A stretch of DNA of 64,000 bases from CAYFFV01 sp964342695 (GTDB lineage: Bacteria; Acidobacteriota; Vicinamibacteria; Vicinamibacterales; UBA8438). Shown piece by piece: positions 37,943 through 47,488 of this stretch. The notes beneath the pieces are model-generated. The model worked only from the letters and a program-made list of their open reading frames with translations. It made no database searches and was not told where the DNA came from. Position 1 is the first letter of the stretch. Each line of letters starts with the position of its first letter. A program made the position numbers and the translations under genes. The stretch lies in assembly GCA_964342695.1 (NCBI GenBank), contig CAYFFV010000009.1, positions 28,819-92,818 of the forward strand, written 5' to 3'.

Positions 37943-38260
37943 TCAACCTTCTTCCAGTTTTGCTTGCAGCGGAAAGCCTTCTTTTTGAGCGTTGTCGTAC
38001 ACCAGAGCAACTTTTGTTTCAGCAACTTCGTATGTATAGGCTCCGCATACCGCTTGGCCATCTGTATGGATTTTCATCATGAGGCGAAATGCTTCAGCAG
38101 GACTCTTTTGAAATAGTCCTTCGAGAAGACTTGTCACAAATTCCATCGTTGTATAATCATCGTTCAATAGAATAACTTTATAAGTTTTTGGGGTTTTTGA
38201 CTTTTCCTTCGCGCGTTCCTTAATGATATCGCTAGTTTGTGCGGTTTCTCTTGTGTTCAT
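37943..38260 (-). CDS. clpS: Clp protease adaptor ClpS
   Basis: A 105-residue adaptor that delivers N-degron substrates to ClpA. It has the family core YKVILLNDDYTTMEFVTSLL and the later HTDGQAVCGAYTYEVAETK. It directly precedes clpA in the same direction. Confidence 0.93.
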   Translation of the reverse strand: MNTRETAQTSDIIKERAKEKSKTPKTYKVILLNDDYTTMEFVTSLLEGLFQKSPAEAFRLMMKIHTDGQAVCGAYTYEVAETKVALVYDNAQKEGFPLQAKLEEG

Positions 38261-38310
38261 ATCCAGTGGTCAGCGTAACGAGCCTTGTTTTCATTGGTCA
38301 AGTTCTTAAG

Positions 38311-38328
38311 CCATCAAAATTTTGACGG
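38311..38328. promoter_or_regulatory. Near-perfect palindrome between clpS and the MBL gene
   Basis: CCATCAAAATTTTGACGG is an 18-bp inverted repeat with one mismatched pair, in the 91-bp gap between two divergent genes. It may be an operator. No HrcA CIRCE or heat-shock element was seen. Confidence 0.4.
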
Positions 38329-38351
38329 TCCATAGTAGACTTTAAAGTGAG

Positions 38352-39275
38352 ATGTATACAATTAGTAGCGGCTTACATTATATGGACCTCGGATTCCAGG
38401 GCCGTGCTCGGGTCATTGCCTCCGCGGTTGTGCAAAGCAATAGCGGTGTCGCCATAATCGATCCGGGTCCTTCCTCGTGCTTGGACGTTCTATTAGGGGA
38501 GCTGGATCAGCACGGAATTATGATTTCCGACATCCAAGCCCTCCTTTTGACTCATATTCATCTCGATCATGCTGGATCTACAGGCTCACTGATCAGGAAA
38601 AATCCTGAAATTAAGGTTTATGTTCATGAACGTGGTGCAGCCCATATGCTTGATCCGTCGAAGTTGTTGGCCAGCGCTTCGCGACTTTATGGGGAGGATA
38701 TGGATCGACTTTGGGGAGAATTCCTCCCCGTTCCCCGTAACAATATATATAGCTTGTCGGGCGGAGAACGAATTAATGTGGCAGATAGAACATTTGAAGT
38801 CGAATACACACCAGGACATGCGTCTCATCATGTTAGCTTCTTTGACCGATCTAGTCAGGTTGCCTTTGTAGGTGATACGGCTGGTGTTCGTACCGGAAGA
38901 GCTTTGTTTGTAATGCCGCCTACTCCACCACCTGATATTGATGTGGAAGTGTGGCTTGAAAGCATTGAGCTAATACGAAAGTGGCGAGCGACCTCGCTAT
39001 TCACTACCCATTTTGGATTGCACGAAGATGCCGAAGCGCACTTAGATGCGCTTGTTGAGCACTTAATTGCGATTTCGGAGATCGCTAAGACTGTGATTAT
39101 TGAGAGAGGAGACGCAGACCAGCAACTTAATAGTTTTACGAGACAGGCACGTGTATATCTCAGGAGCCGTCTGCCCGTCGAAGAGGCAGATCTCTATGAT
39201 TTTGCTGCACCCTTGGCACTCGGTTGGTTTGGTCTGGCGCGCTACTGGCGAAAACGCAACATACAAGAGGCGTAA
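38352..39275 (+). CDS. Metallo-beta-lactamase-fold hydrolase
   Basis: A 307-residue enzyme with the metal motif THIHLDHAG (His68, His70, Asp72, His73), a later PGHASHHVSFF histidine, and the bridging aspartate in VAFVGDTAG. The C-terminal 90 residues are helical and not part of the core fold. Glyoxalase II-like or lactonase-like activity is possible, but the substrate cannot be assigned. Confidence 0.8.
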   Translation: MYTISSGLHYMDLGFQGRARVIASAVVQSNSGVAIIDPGPSSCLDVLLGELDQHGIMISDIQALLLTHIHLDHAGSTGSLIRKNPEIKVYVHERGAAHMLDPSKLLASASRLYGEDMDRLWGEFLPVPRNNIYSLSGGERINVADRTFEVEYTPGHASHHVSFFDRSSQVAFVGDTAGVRTGRALFVMPPTPPPDIDVEVWLESIELIRKWRATSLFTTHFGLHEDAEAHLDALVEHLIAISEIAKTVIIERGDADQQLNSFTRQARVYLRSRLPVEEADLYDFAAPLALGWFGLARYWRKRNIQEA

Positions 39276-39290
39276 AGAAACCAAGTCAGG

Positions 39291-39330
39291 AAGTTGCTCT
39301 TTTAGTCAGCTGGTAGCAACTTAATTTTTT
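39291..39330 (+). terminator. Rho-independent terminator after the MBL gene
   Basis: Perfect 8-bp arms aagttgct (39291-39298) and agcaactt (39315-39322) are followed by aatttttt. The right arm overlaps the end of the convergent amidohydrolase gene. Confidence 0.6.
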
Positions 39331-40621
39331 GGCCGCCTATCCAAACTGAGTTAATGGTCTGTGAGTTCCGAATGTCGTCGAGAGGATTGGCCTCAAGAAT
39401 AACAAAATCAGCCAACTTACCGGGTTCGAGCGAGCCTATCTTGTTTTCTTGCAGAAGACACCGCGCTGCTTGACCTGTCGCAGCAAAAATGGCCTGCATC
39501 GGAGTGAGACCCGCTGTGACCATTAATTCAAGTTCCGCGTGCTCAAAGTACCCCTGAAATCTTCCTACAGGACCTGAGTCTGTTCCCATTGCGATACGAG
39601 CACCACCAGATTGAAGAAAGTTTAAGTTGGTCAGAGCCCTACTAAGTCCCTGTTTGTATATCTGTGAGGTTGGGCGGTTGCGTACCTGTTCTTGATATTC
39701 AGGTGTTTCGAGTTCTGTAATAACGAGAGGATCTACCTCTTTGAAAAAAAATGGATCGTCAAACCATGCAGGACGTTCTTCGTATACAAATGTTGACACT
39801 TCACGCATGAGGGTCGGGCAGTAACATACATTTTTTTCGACGAGAAGATCGACCAATTCATTATCAACCGGTTGGTCTCTCACGCTGTGAGCAAGAAAAT
39901 CCACACCAGCCCGCAGTAACGCCTTAGCATCTTCTAGGTAATACAAGTGAGCAGCCACCCTTAAACCAATGCGATGAGATTCTTGAATGACTGCGTGATA
40001 GATCTCTGGAGCCATCTTTGTTGATGCTCCCAGTGCATCGTCAACGCGTATTTTGATTATGTCTACTCCGAGACTCGCTATTTCATTAACCCGTTTGATG
40101 GCTTCGCTTGGAGAGTTGGCAGTTAGAACAGGTCCGGAAAGATATAGGCGTGAGCCCTCACGCTCTGAAAGAGGCTGATCCCTCACTCTGACCCCAGCTT
40201 CTCCTCCTCCACCTAAGCTCATAACCGTGGTGACGCCGTAGCGGGCGTAGCGCGCCAGTTGTGTTTCTACGTGTGCCTCTGTATAAAAAGAAGAATCCGC
40301 TTCAAGGCCAATGACATCGTTCACATGTCCATGAGCATTAACTAGTCCAGGTATAATTGTGTTTCCTGTCACGTTAAATACTTGTGCATCCGACGGCACT
40401 TGAACCGACGAACTTGTACCCACAGCACTAATCTTATCTTTTTTAGTAATGAGAACACCGTTTTCGAAAACGGTGTTGCCGTCGCCAACAATGATGTTGG
40501 CTCCCACAAAAGCGAATGTCGAGGCCGAATTTTGTTTTATGGGTTCTTGAACAACCTCCAAGCAACCGGGCAGTAAGGTAGTGATCACACAAACAGCCCA
40601 TGCACTTTTAATGATTTTCAT
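39302..40621 (-). CDS. Amidohydrolase-family lipoprotein
   Basis: A 439-residue exported enzyme. The lipobox LLPGC (Cys20) marks it as a lipoprotein. The amidohydrolase barrel has VNAHGHVND as the first HxH metal motif, later histidines in VAAHLYYLED and DFLAHSVRD, and the metal aspartate in MGTDSG. It resembles imidazolonepropionase/prolidase-like enzymes of subtype COG1228. The substrate is unknown. Confidence 0.8.
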   Translation of the reverse strand: MKIIKSAWAVCVITTLLPGCLEVVQEPIKQNSASTFAFVGANIIVGDGNTVFENGVLITKKDKISAVGTSSSVQVPSDAQVFNVTGNTIIPGLVNAHGHVNDVIGLEADSSFYTEAHVETQLARYARYGVTTVMSLGGGGEAGVRVRDQPLSEREGSRLYLSGPVLTANSPSEAIKRVNEIASLGVDIIKIRVDDALGASTKMAPEIYHAVIQESHRIGLRVAAHLYYLEDAKALLRAGVDFLAHSVRDQPVDNELVDLLVEKNVCYCPTLMREVSTFVYEERPAWFDDPFFFKEVDPLVITELETPEYQEQVRNRPTSQIYKQGLSRALTNLNFLQSGGARIAMGTDSGPVGRFQGYFEHAELELMVTAGLTPMQAIFAATGQAARCLLQENKIGSLEPGKLADFVILEANPLDDIRNSQTINSVWIGGQKIKLLPAD

Positions 40622-40656
40622 ATACCCAATTCCCTGTAAACCTCTAAGCGACGATT

Positions 40657-43386
40657 TTAATCTTCGGCTTCGATGGTTTCTAGTTGTTCGAGAATGTCAC
40701 CTAGACTTTGAATTTCTTGACCGTAAGTAGCCCAATTACCTTGGCGTTGAGCTTCCATGGCCTGTGAATAGTGACCTTGAGCTCGTTGGGTGAGTACACG
40801 GGTATTTTGATTCACATTTGTACTCTCCTGAGTGGACGTTGGCGCAATGGTACTCGCGGTTGATTCGGCGACGAGGGTAGCAAGTGGCGAAGGGGCGGGG
40901 CTACTACCACTGGTTTGCCCAAAAAGTTTCTCTAAAGCTTGGTCGAGTGTTTCTTCCATAACAATCTGATTCTGATAAGCCACGATTACCCGTTTCAGTT
41001 CAGGAATGCGTCCCCCGGATGCTCGAAGATATAAAGGACGAATGTACAGGAGAGCTTCTTCGATTGGAATCACAAGGAGTGTGCCCTGAATAACCTCTGA
41101 ACCCTGTTGATTCCATAGAGTAATTTGGGGTGAAATCTCTTGGTCCTGATTAATGCGTGCAACTATTTGTGAAGGACCAAAGACAACTTTTTGTTTAGGA
41201 AACTGAAAAACTAACATTTTACCGTAATGTTCTCCGTCACTACGAGCCACCATCCAAGCTGCCAAATTGTTTTTACCACGGGGCGTAAACGGTAACATCT
41301 GTATAAATTCTGCTCTGTCCTCGTTCGGTAATTTCATAATGGTGTAGTACGGTTCCATTTGTTCACTATCGATAACAGGTACTTCCCATTCGTCTTCTTT
41401 GTTATAAAAAACTGCTGGATTTGTCATGTGATAGGTTGAGTACATTGCTGTTTGGAGGGCAAAGATACCTTCTGGATAACGGATGTGACTCTTAATATCA
41501 TTCGGCATATCAGCGAGAGGTTTAAAGAGATCGGGAAAAATCTTCCCGACAGTTGTTGCGAGTGGGTCATCTGGTCGAGCCAGGTAAAACGTGGTGGTGC
41601 CGTTGTAGGCGTCTATCACTACTTTTACAGAGTTACGTATGTAATTAATTCCCCCCGTCACAGTGGTCGCGTAAGGATAATTCCCAGTAATCGTATAAGC
41701 ATCCCGCATCCAGAATAGACGTCCATTTGAGACAATTAGATAAGGATCAGAGTCGTACTGAAGAAAGGGTGCAATCGTGGCAACCCGATCCGCGATGTTC
41801 CGATGAAAAATCACTTTACTTTCTGCAGTTAACTGGCCACTGACCAAGATTTCGTACGAGCGGAATCTGATGCTATATAAAAGGCGTTGGAAAATATTTC
41901 CAAGTGCAAGGCCTCCGGATCCGTCGTAGCGTACGGAGATGTTATCGTCACCTTCTGGATAATGGAACTCGTCGGTCCGCGTGTTGACTAGCACGTATTC
42001 GTTCGAAAGTTCACCAAAGTAAATACTCGGTTCTTCCACCATAAGATCGGTTTCTGAGCGGGGCGGAAGATCTTTAATAAAGAGAACAGGTAAACCTTCC
42101 TGTGTTACTTGATTGACAGGTCCGAGTGCAACGCCAAATCCGTGTGTGTATTGAAGATGTTCGTTGACCCAGGATCGATTAGGCAAAGTCTCAGAATTTA
42201 GTTCACGGCTAGAGACCATGGTCTGCCGGTATTCTCCGTCGATCATGTAGCGATCGTTGTCGACGGAGGCAAATTGATAATAGGTACGAATTTCTTGGAG
42301 TTGTCCAAAAGTATCGAGAAGCGGCTGATGATCCCACAGTCTGACATTGTTAATAGTTTCGTCATTGTTCCGAATGTCATTCTGGGTTAGGGTCGCATCG
42401 CCTGATACTTGCCGTTCTTCGACTTCGTTTATGTCGAAGGCTTCCCGTGTTGCCGCGATATTTCGTTCAATATAGGGAGCTTCTTTTTGTTGTTCGTCTG
42501 GTGTTACGATTAATTGTTGTACCGCAGTTGCTACACCGCTGCCCCCGATCCAAACGATGAGGTAACCCGCAAAGCTGGCGACGATTGGCCAGGTCTTCGA
42601 TGTTTTTGCAGCGTACAACGCGGCGATTGCGCCGAGTCCACAGACAACGGTTAGGAGTCTTAATACTGGTAATTGCACGAGTACGTCGGTGTAGGAAGCG
42701 CCTTGAATAATGCCTGCAGGTGTAATTAGCATGCGAGGCATATCTAGATATGCGCCAGCAGCAAGAATTAAGAAAAAAACTGCGCCAAGACAAGCAATAT
42801 GACGACGCGGCTTAGAGCTAATTTGTAAACCCTCAGGTGTGAGGCCTAGCTGTCCTGCCATGACATAGACAGCTCCGCAACCAAGAAGTGATAAGACAAC
42901 AAGTGTTAGTAATAGATAACGAACAGTATCTAAGAACGGCAGACTAAACACATAAAATCCTACATCTCGTCCGAACTGTGCATCCGTTTGCCCAAATGGA
43001 GTCGCATAAAGATAGTTGAGAAGCACCATCCATTGGCTCGAGGCAATGTTCCCAATAAATAAGCCCGCGACGGCAGACAGGCCGATGGAGAGCCAGCGTA
43101 GTTGTTGAGGTTCCAGAACGATTGGCTGAATATCTCCTCCACCAGGAAATAATACATACGGCCGCTGAAACGCCTTAAGGGCTATTCTTAAGTTGCTATA
43201 CAGCGCTGCAGATACGACTAAAAAAACGCTGATTCCAAGAACCCATTTAATAACGAGGCTCTTAAGGAATACTGACTGATAGCCAGCTTCTCCAAACCAA
43301 AGCCATTCAGTATAGATTCCAGCAAATGCTGGCAGTCCAATGAAGGCTAATAAGACAATGACTGCAACGATAGATATTCTTGGCAT
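40657..43386 (-). CDS. UPF0182 family membrane protein
   Basis: A 909-residue protein. The N-terminal 300 residues form about seven membrane helices (IYTEWLWFGEAGYQSVFLKS between the first two is a family mark). The rest is a large outside domain with conserved stretches such as RNSVKVVIDAYNGTTTFYLA. The acidic, low-complexity C-terminus is typical. Function is unknown across the family. Confidence 0.88.
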   Translation of the reverse strand: MPRISIVAVIVLLAFIGLPAFAGIYTEWLWFGEAGYQSVFLKSLVIKWVLGISVFLVVSAALYSNLRIALKAFQRPYVLFPGGGDIQPIVLEPQQLRWLSIGLSAVAGLFIGNIASSQWMVLLNYLYATPFGQTDAQFGRDVGFYVFSLPFLDTVRYLLLTLVVLSLLGCGAVYVMAGQLGLTPEGLQISSKPRRHIACLGAVFFLILAAGAYLDMPRMLITPAGIIQGASYTDVLVQLPVLRLLTVVCGLGAIAALYAAKTSKTWPIVASFAGYLIVWIGGSGVATAVQQLIVTPDEQQKEAPYIERNIAATREAFDINEVEERQVSGDATLTQNDIRNNDETINNVRLWDHQPLLDTFGQLQEIRTYYQFASVDNDRYMIDGEYRQTMVSSRELNSETLPNRSWVNEHLQYTHGFGVALGPVNQVTQEGLPVLFIKDLPPRSETDLMVEEPSIYFGELSNEYVLVNTRTDEFHYPEGDDNISVRYDGSGGLALGNIFQRLLYSIRFRSYEILVSGQLTAESKVIFHRNIADRVATIAPFLQYDSDPYLIVSNGRLFWMRDAYTITGNYPYATTVTGGINYIRNSVKVVIDAYNGTTTFYLARPDDPLATTVGKIFPDLFKPLADMPNDIKSHIRYPEGIFALQTAMYSTYHMTNPAVFYNKEDEWEVPVIDSEQMEPYYTIMKLPNEDRAEFIQMLPFTPRGKNNLAAWMVARSDGEHYGKMLVFQFPKQKVVFGPSQIVARINQDQEISPQITLWNQQGSEVIQGTLLVIPIEEALLYIRPLYLRASGGRIPELKRVIVAYQNQIVMEETLDQALEKLFGQTSGSSPAPSPLATLVAESTASTIAPTSTQESTNVNQNTRVLTQRAQGHYSQAMEAQRQGNWATYGQEIQSLGDILEQLETIEAED

Positions 43387-43542
43387 CAGCGCTAGGTCTC
43401 CTCACCTTGGCTCTAAAAAGGCCGCCTATGCGTAGGCGTCCACTGCTAGATTATTGGAGTCGGTGGATTAAACGCAATAGATGTTGCTCAAGTTGGTTTT
43501 ATTGTGTGGTAATCAGTATCCTCAAACTGGAGTTCTTTTTTC

Positions 43543-44796
43543 ATGGATATAACGCGGCGTGCGTTTTTGGCAACAAGTTGTTTGGCGACGGCATGGCCTG
43601 CACGATTACAGGCCAGAGCAAATCAGGCAGTTGAATTTCCTTGGTCTGATGTGCGTAATGTTCTACAGGAACGCTTTTCTGCTCTCAAGCGCCACATTAT
43701 TTTTGAGTACTACCCATGGTATGCGAACGATCCATTTCGACACTGGCAGCAATGGGGGCGAGTGCCGCCTGCAGATATTGCCACAAATTTGGTTCCACAG
43801 CTGGGGCCTTATGATTCGAGGTCTACTGCCGTTATCGAACAGCATGCCCGCTGGATTGTTGAAAGCGGGGTTGGTGTCGTCGATTTAAGTTGGTGGGGCC
43901 GTGATAGCTTCAGTGACACCGTTGTTTCGCGTGTTATGGATGTGATGGCCGATTACGATATCCATGTAACGTTTCATTTAGAACCCTATGGTTTAAATCG
44001 GGTTGAAAACATTTTGTCTGATGTTAGGTATCTCGTTCAGGAGTTTGGAGAAAAACGAAACTGGGACTGTTTTTATCTAAACCAACGAATGGATGGAAGC
44101 AAAGGACCAATTTTTAAGTTCTTTAATACCACCTTACCTGAGCATATCGAAGATTGTCACGGTGAGTTGCAGAAAATTACTGGTTATTTTCCAGATAGTG
44201 TCTGGCGTAAGGCTACTGATGAGTTAAGGTTGTTCTTAGAAAAAGAATTTCAACATGTAACCCTTCTGTCAAACACACGAGATGCTCCACGTGCTCGAGC
44301 TGCTGGCTTTGATGGCATTGCCACCTACGATCCTGCGATTGAGCCGGAGCAATATCTTGATTTTGCGAGTTCGGCCAGTCAGAATGATATGTTGTTTTCG
44401 TTTAATGTGAATCCAGGCTGGGATGAAATTATTCAGAGGAATGTCCCTGAGAACTCCTGTTATCAAGAGCGGCCATTTCTTCCACGGACGCGAAAACTTA
44501 ACTGGGCTGAAGCCGACGACCGTGAACTTGCGCGATTACTTTCAGAATCAAGAATTTTGGAGAGTCTTCAAGGTAATTTGCTTCTCCAGCTTCATCCGTG
44601 GTTCGGTAACGTAGATGCAGGATTCTTCTTGGTTTATATAACATCATTTAATGAGTGGCATGAGGGAACTGCATTTGAACCTATGCAAAATAGAGCAGAG
44701 ATGTCTACGTTGCAACAGGCTATGGAATATCACAATCCCAGCGATGGATACTATCGACTCCGTTCTTTACAAGAGCTACTAGCCAAATTGTTGTGA
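43543..44796 (+). CDS. Tat-exported GH99-like endo-alpha-mannosidase family protein
   Basis: A 417-residue protein with a twin-arginine signal (ITRRAFLATSCLATAWPARL). The mature part matches glycoside hydrolase family 99: FEYYPWYANDPFRHW, VGVVDLSWWGRDSFSD, VTFHLEPYG, and TSFNEWHEGTAFEP, whose Glu371 and Glu374 match the family's catalytic glutamates. GH99 enzymes cleave internal alpha-mannosidic bonds. The actual glycan is unknown. GGAG 10 bp upstream supports the start. Confidence 0.8.
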   Translation: MDITRRAFLATSCLATAWPARLQARANQAVEFPWSDVRNVLQERFSALKRHIIFEYYPWYANDPFRHWQQWGRVPPADIATNLVPQLGPYDSRSTAVIEQHARWIVESGVGVVDLSWWGRDSFSDTVVSRVMDVMADYDIHVTFHLEPYGLNRVENILSDVRYLVQEFGEKRNWDCFYLNQRMDGSKGPIFKFFNTTLPEHIEDCHGELQKITGYFPDSVWRKATDELRLFLEKEFQHVTLLSNTRDAPRARAAGFDGIATYDPAIEPEQYLDFASSASQNDMLFSFNVNPGWDEIIQRNVPENSCYQERPFLPRTRKLNWAEADDRELARLLSESRILESLQGNLLLQLHPWFGNVDAGFFLVYITSFNEWHEGTAFEPMQNRAEMSTLQQAMEYHNPSDGYYRLRSLQELLAKLL

Positions 44797-44807
44797 CTCA
44801 TCTTTGT

Positions 44808-45377
44808 CTAGCGCCCAAACGGTAAACGATATACTAGCGCTGTTAAAATCCGCCTTTGTTTGAGTGGTTTCAATCGAAACACATACCGATAATCAAAGGA
44901 GAGACGAACCAAGAAGCTGCTATCTAGCGGCACGTCAAATCCCCCCCCGAATTGGATGGCTGGCTGGGTGTCATTAAGATCTGCTGAAGATAAAATTTCA
45001 AAATCTGACGAAATCTGTAAATCAACGGTTGTTGTTCCTCCCAAAAATTGTATAAAAGGACGTAGTTTCCACCAATCTCTCGAAAACTTCGCACCTGCCA
45101 GTAGACTCAGGAAATTAGCATCGACGTCTAAAAGACCAATGTCTTGTTGCTGTTTGGTGCCTTCAACTTCAAAAGTAATGCCTAACCACTGAGTCGCGTT
45201 CCAGGTGCCATTGCCAACCCATCCAATTCCATAACCATCGACGATTTCAGAGTTATGCAAAAATGTGTATGCGCCGGAAACTTCAAGGTTTGCGGGATCA
45301 TCCGTTTGGGCAGCCAAGGGGCTGACAAACAGTAGGATCATTACGAACACATTGGCTGATACAATATTTCTCTTCAT
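44808..45377 (-). CDS. Outer-membrane beta-barrel-like protein
   Basis: A 189-residue protein from ATG 45377. It has a signal peptide ending SPLAAQ, then alternating strands with aromatic ends (SGAYTFLHNSEIVDGYGIGW, RPFIQFLGGTTTV, VRLSFDYRYVFRLK), in the style of 8-strand OmpA-like or OmpW-like barrels. The frame extends upstream into the divergent gene, but 45377 starts the signal peptide. Its start codon abuts that of the peroxiredoxin (CATATG). Confidence 0.65.
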   Translation of the reverse strand: MKRNIVSANVFVMILLFVSPLAAQTDDPANLEVSGAYTFLHNSEIVDGYGIGWVGNGTWNATQWLGITFEVEGTKQQQDIGLLDVDANFLSLLAGAKFSRDWWKLRPFIQFLGGTTTVDLQISSDFEILSSADLNDTQPAIQFGGGFDVPLDSSFLVRLSFDYRYVFRLKPLKQRRILTALVYRLPFGR

Positions 45378-45839
45378 ATGTCTGCACATGTTGGTGACGT
45401 TGCCCCGGATTTTGAATTGGAAAGCCACAAAGGTGGTTCCGTGAGGTTGTCAGACTTCCGGCGCCGTCAAAATGTCATCATTGTGTTTCACCCTTTGGCA
45501 TGGACCCCAGTATGCGCTAGTCAATTACAAACATACGAGCACGATCTTGAATGGTTTACTTCTCACGATACTCACATTCTGGGCCTAAGTGTAGACGCGA
45601 TTCCCTCTAAAATTTCATGGGCCAAGAGTTTAAATGGAATAACTTATGATCTTCTTAGTGATTTCCACCCCCACGGCGCAGTAGCCGAGGCCTACGGTGT
45701 GTTACGTGAAGGTGGAATCTCAGATCGCGCTGTCTTTGTAATAGACAAGAATGGTGTCGTCGTTTTTTCTAAGGTTTACGACATTCCGAACTTGCCCGAC
45801 AATAATGAGGTCAAACACGTAATCAAAAACTTGCGCTGA
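45378..45839 (+). CDS. 1-Cys peroxiredoxin (AhpE-like)
   Basis: A 153-residue redoxin. PLAWTPVCASQ carries the peroxidatic motif PxxxTxxC, with Cys46 and Thr43. No other cysteine is present, so it must be recycled by an outside thiol. The start VGDVAPDFELESHKGG is normal for the family, which supports ATG 45378 even though it directly touches the divergent gene. Confidence 0.85.
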   Translation: MSAHVGDVAPDFELESHKGGSVRLSDFRRRQNVIIVFHPLAWTPVCASQLQTYEHDLEWFTSHDTHILGLSVDAIPSKISWAKSLNGITYDLLSDFHPHGAVAEAYGVLREGGISDRAVFVIDKNGVVVFSKVYDIPNLPDNNEVKHVIKNLR

Positions 45840-45855
45840 TCAACGTGCAACGTTT

Positions 45856-46845
45856 TTACCATTCTTCCATTTCGAATTTTATATTTCGACGGTTGGCAGT
45901 TTCCTCGATATCAGCCATTGACCATGGATTTCCACACGTAAGAATGACAGTTTTAGAGGGGTCAAAGCGGTCGCGTAATCCAGATACTGACATATGTTTA
46001 GGTAATTGGGGTTTAGGGGTTCGTTGCATCCCAGCCTCTGCGCGGGCCAAATCGCCCTTGCCAGCTTTTGCGGCCGCCAAAACTTCTTCTTCTTTCATGG
46101 GAAGTTCAAACATGTGACGGAGCACATTGTTTGCTCTGCCAGCCCCCATTTGATCATCGTCTAGGTCTCTTTGTGCTGGGCGACTAACGGTCGGTATGTA
46201 GCTAAAGTCAAAATTTCCAGCTTTATCCATGTCAAGTAATTCTTGATGGTAGCCAAGCTCTTCATAAGTTCTGTTTGTGTGGAGAATGGTATATTTTCGT
46301 TGATCACCGCGACCCTGTTTTGCTTCAAAATCTAACTGTTTGGCCATTGCGATAAATGGGGCCAGGCCGGTACCAGTCCCTACCATTAAGATGCTGTCAA
46401 AGCCAGAAGCACGTTCGTCGAGTGTGAAGTTGCCGGTAATACGATCAAAATAAGTCACCTGATTATCTTTTTCAGGATCAAGATTCATAAAAACCGGACT
46501 TAGGCGACCGAATTCACCTTTTTTTATTACTTCGAGCACGACGTAAAATTCAAGATATCCATGTTCTTCTTGTTCCCATGGAGCCGAAGCGATCGAATAC
46601 GAGTGAGTTACTTTCCCAATTTTCTGATTTCCGGATTCGTCCAAATCTGGACCATAAGTCTTAGAACCATCTTCATTGACACCAGTTTTTTTGGTGAGCT
46701 TGCAGTCATCTCTAGAAAGAGCGATGTACTGGCCCGCCTGTGAAGGAGGGAAGGGATTTCCTTCTTCAGGCATTAACCGAAAAACTGTCAAAATGGATGA
46801 GAGATCTTTTTTGTAGGTTACCGAGCCAACTTTACGTCCTGCCAT
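45856..46845 (-). CDS. Ferredoxin-NADP reductase-like flavoprotein
   Basis: A 329-residue protein with an N-terminal FAD-binding barrel containing THSYSIASAPW (the RxYS-type flavin motif with His in place of Arg) and an NAD(P)-binding half with MVGTGTGLAPFIAM. A Lys/Asp-rich insertion (about 50-75) sits in the FAD domain, and the C-terminus ends VILTCGNPWSM with the FNR-type cysteine. Its electron partner is unknown. Confidence 0.75.
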   Translation of the reverse strand: MAGRKVGSVTYKKDLSSILTVFRLMPEEGNPFPPSQAGQYIALSRDDCKLTKKTGVNEDGSKTYGPDLDESGNQKIGKVTHSYSIASAPWEQEEHGYLEFYVVLEVIKKGEFGRLSPVFMNLDPEKDNQVTYFDRITGNFTLDERASGFDSILMVGTGTGLAPFIAMAKQLDFEAKQGRGDQRKYTILHTNRTYEELGYHQELLDMDKAGNFDFSYIPTVSRPAQRDLDDDQMGAGRANNVLRHMFELPMKEEEVLAAAKAGKGDLARAEAGMQRTPKPQLPKHMSVSGLRDRFDPSKTVILTCGNPWSMADIEETANRRNIKFEMEEW

Positions 46846-47038
46846 TCAAAGTCCTTTCACAAGAAAACATGGTCATCTGTAACAAAGATTACCAAGATAA
46901 TGCTATCTATATAAAACGTGACCCAACAGGATCCTGCATCCTTGGATCAACTGTCAACTTTGGATCAGAAGATTCTTAGTGCACAAAATGTAAAAATTGC
47001 GATAATTCAAATATAAATTAGGAACTGAAGAGAACTTT

Positions 47039-47476
47039 ATGTCCAGAAAATACAGACAACAAGGCTATCAGAATGACGGCAACAGAAATGATGACAAGCC
47101 AAAACACGCTGACGAAAATAAGCGTGATCGGGGACCAAGGCGTGGCTATGGACCCCGCGAGCCTCCCAAAATGAACATGCCAGGATTTTTTGAAGTAAAG
47201 AAATGCGGGCGCTGTGGAAATAAGATAAATAAAGCTATAGTTCATGATAGTCAGTGCAAACAATGCGGTAGTGATTTAAAGAGTTGTTCACAATGTGCCT
47301 GGTTTGATACTGCCAATCGGTTTGAATGCGGGCAGCCGATCACGGAACGTGTTTCCCCAAAAGACAAAAGAAATGAATGTAATTTTTTTGAAGTACGTGT
47401 CACCGTAGAACGTGCAACCCATTCGACAGGAACCTCTAGGACTAGTAAACAAGAGTTTGATGATTTGTTTAAGTAG
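47039..47476 (+). CDS. Zinc-ribbon-type protein of unknown function
   Basis: A 145-residue protein. The first 45 residues are polar and basic (likely disordered). Eight cysteines follow in four groups: CGRC (56, 59), CKQC (73, 76), CSQC (83, 86), Cys97 and Cys114, enough for two zinc sites. I do not recognise a named family. It lies 12 nt upstream of the double thioredoxin-fold gene and is probably co-transcribed with it. Confidence 0.6.
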   Translation: MSRKYRQQGYQNDGNRNDDKPKHADENKRDRGPRRGYGPREPPKMNMPGFFEVKKCGRCGNKINKAIVHDSQCKQCGSDLKSCSQCAWFDTANRFECGQPITERVSPKDKRNECNFFEVRVTVERATHSTGTSRTSKQEFDDLFK

Positions 47477-47488
47477 AAAAAGGGTTGA

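Noticed and set aside
37942..38061. Forty-residue N-terminal extension of ClpA
   Set aside because: It overlaps clpS in another frame, and the family's N-terminus begins at MFSASLEL from 37941.
46942..46967. Direct repeat ttggatca in the gap before the zinc-ribbon gene
   Set aside because: Only 8 bp long with two copies; chance cannot be excluded.
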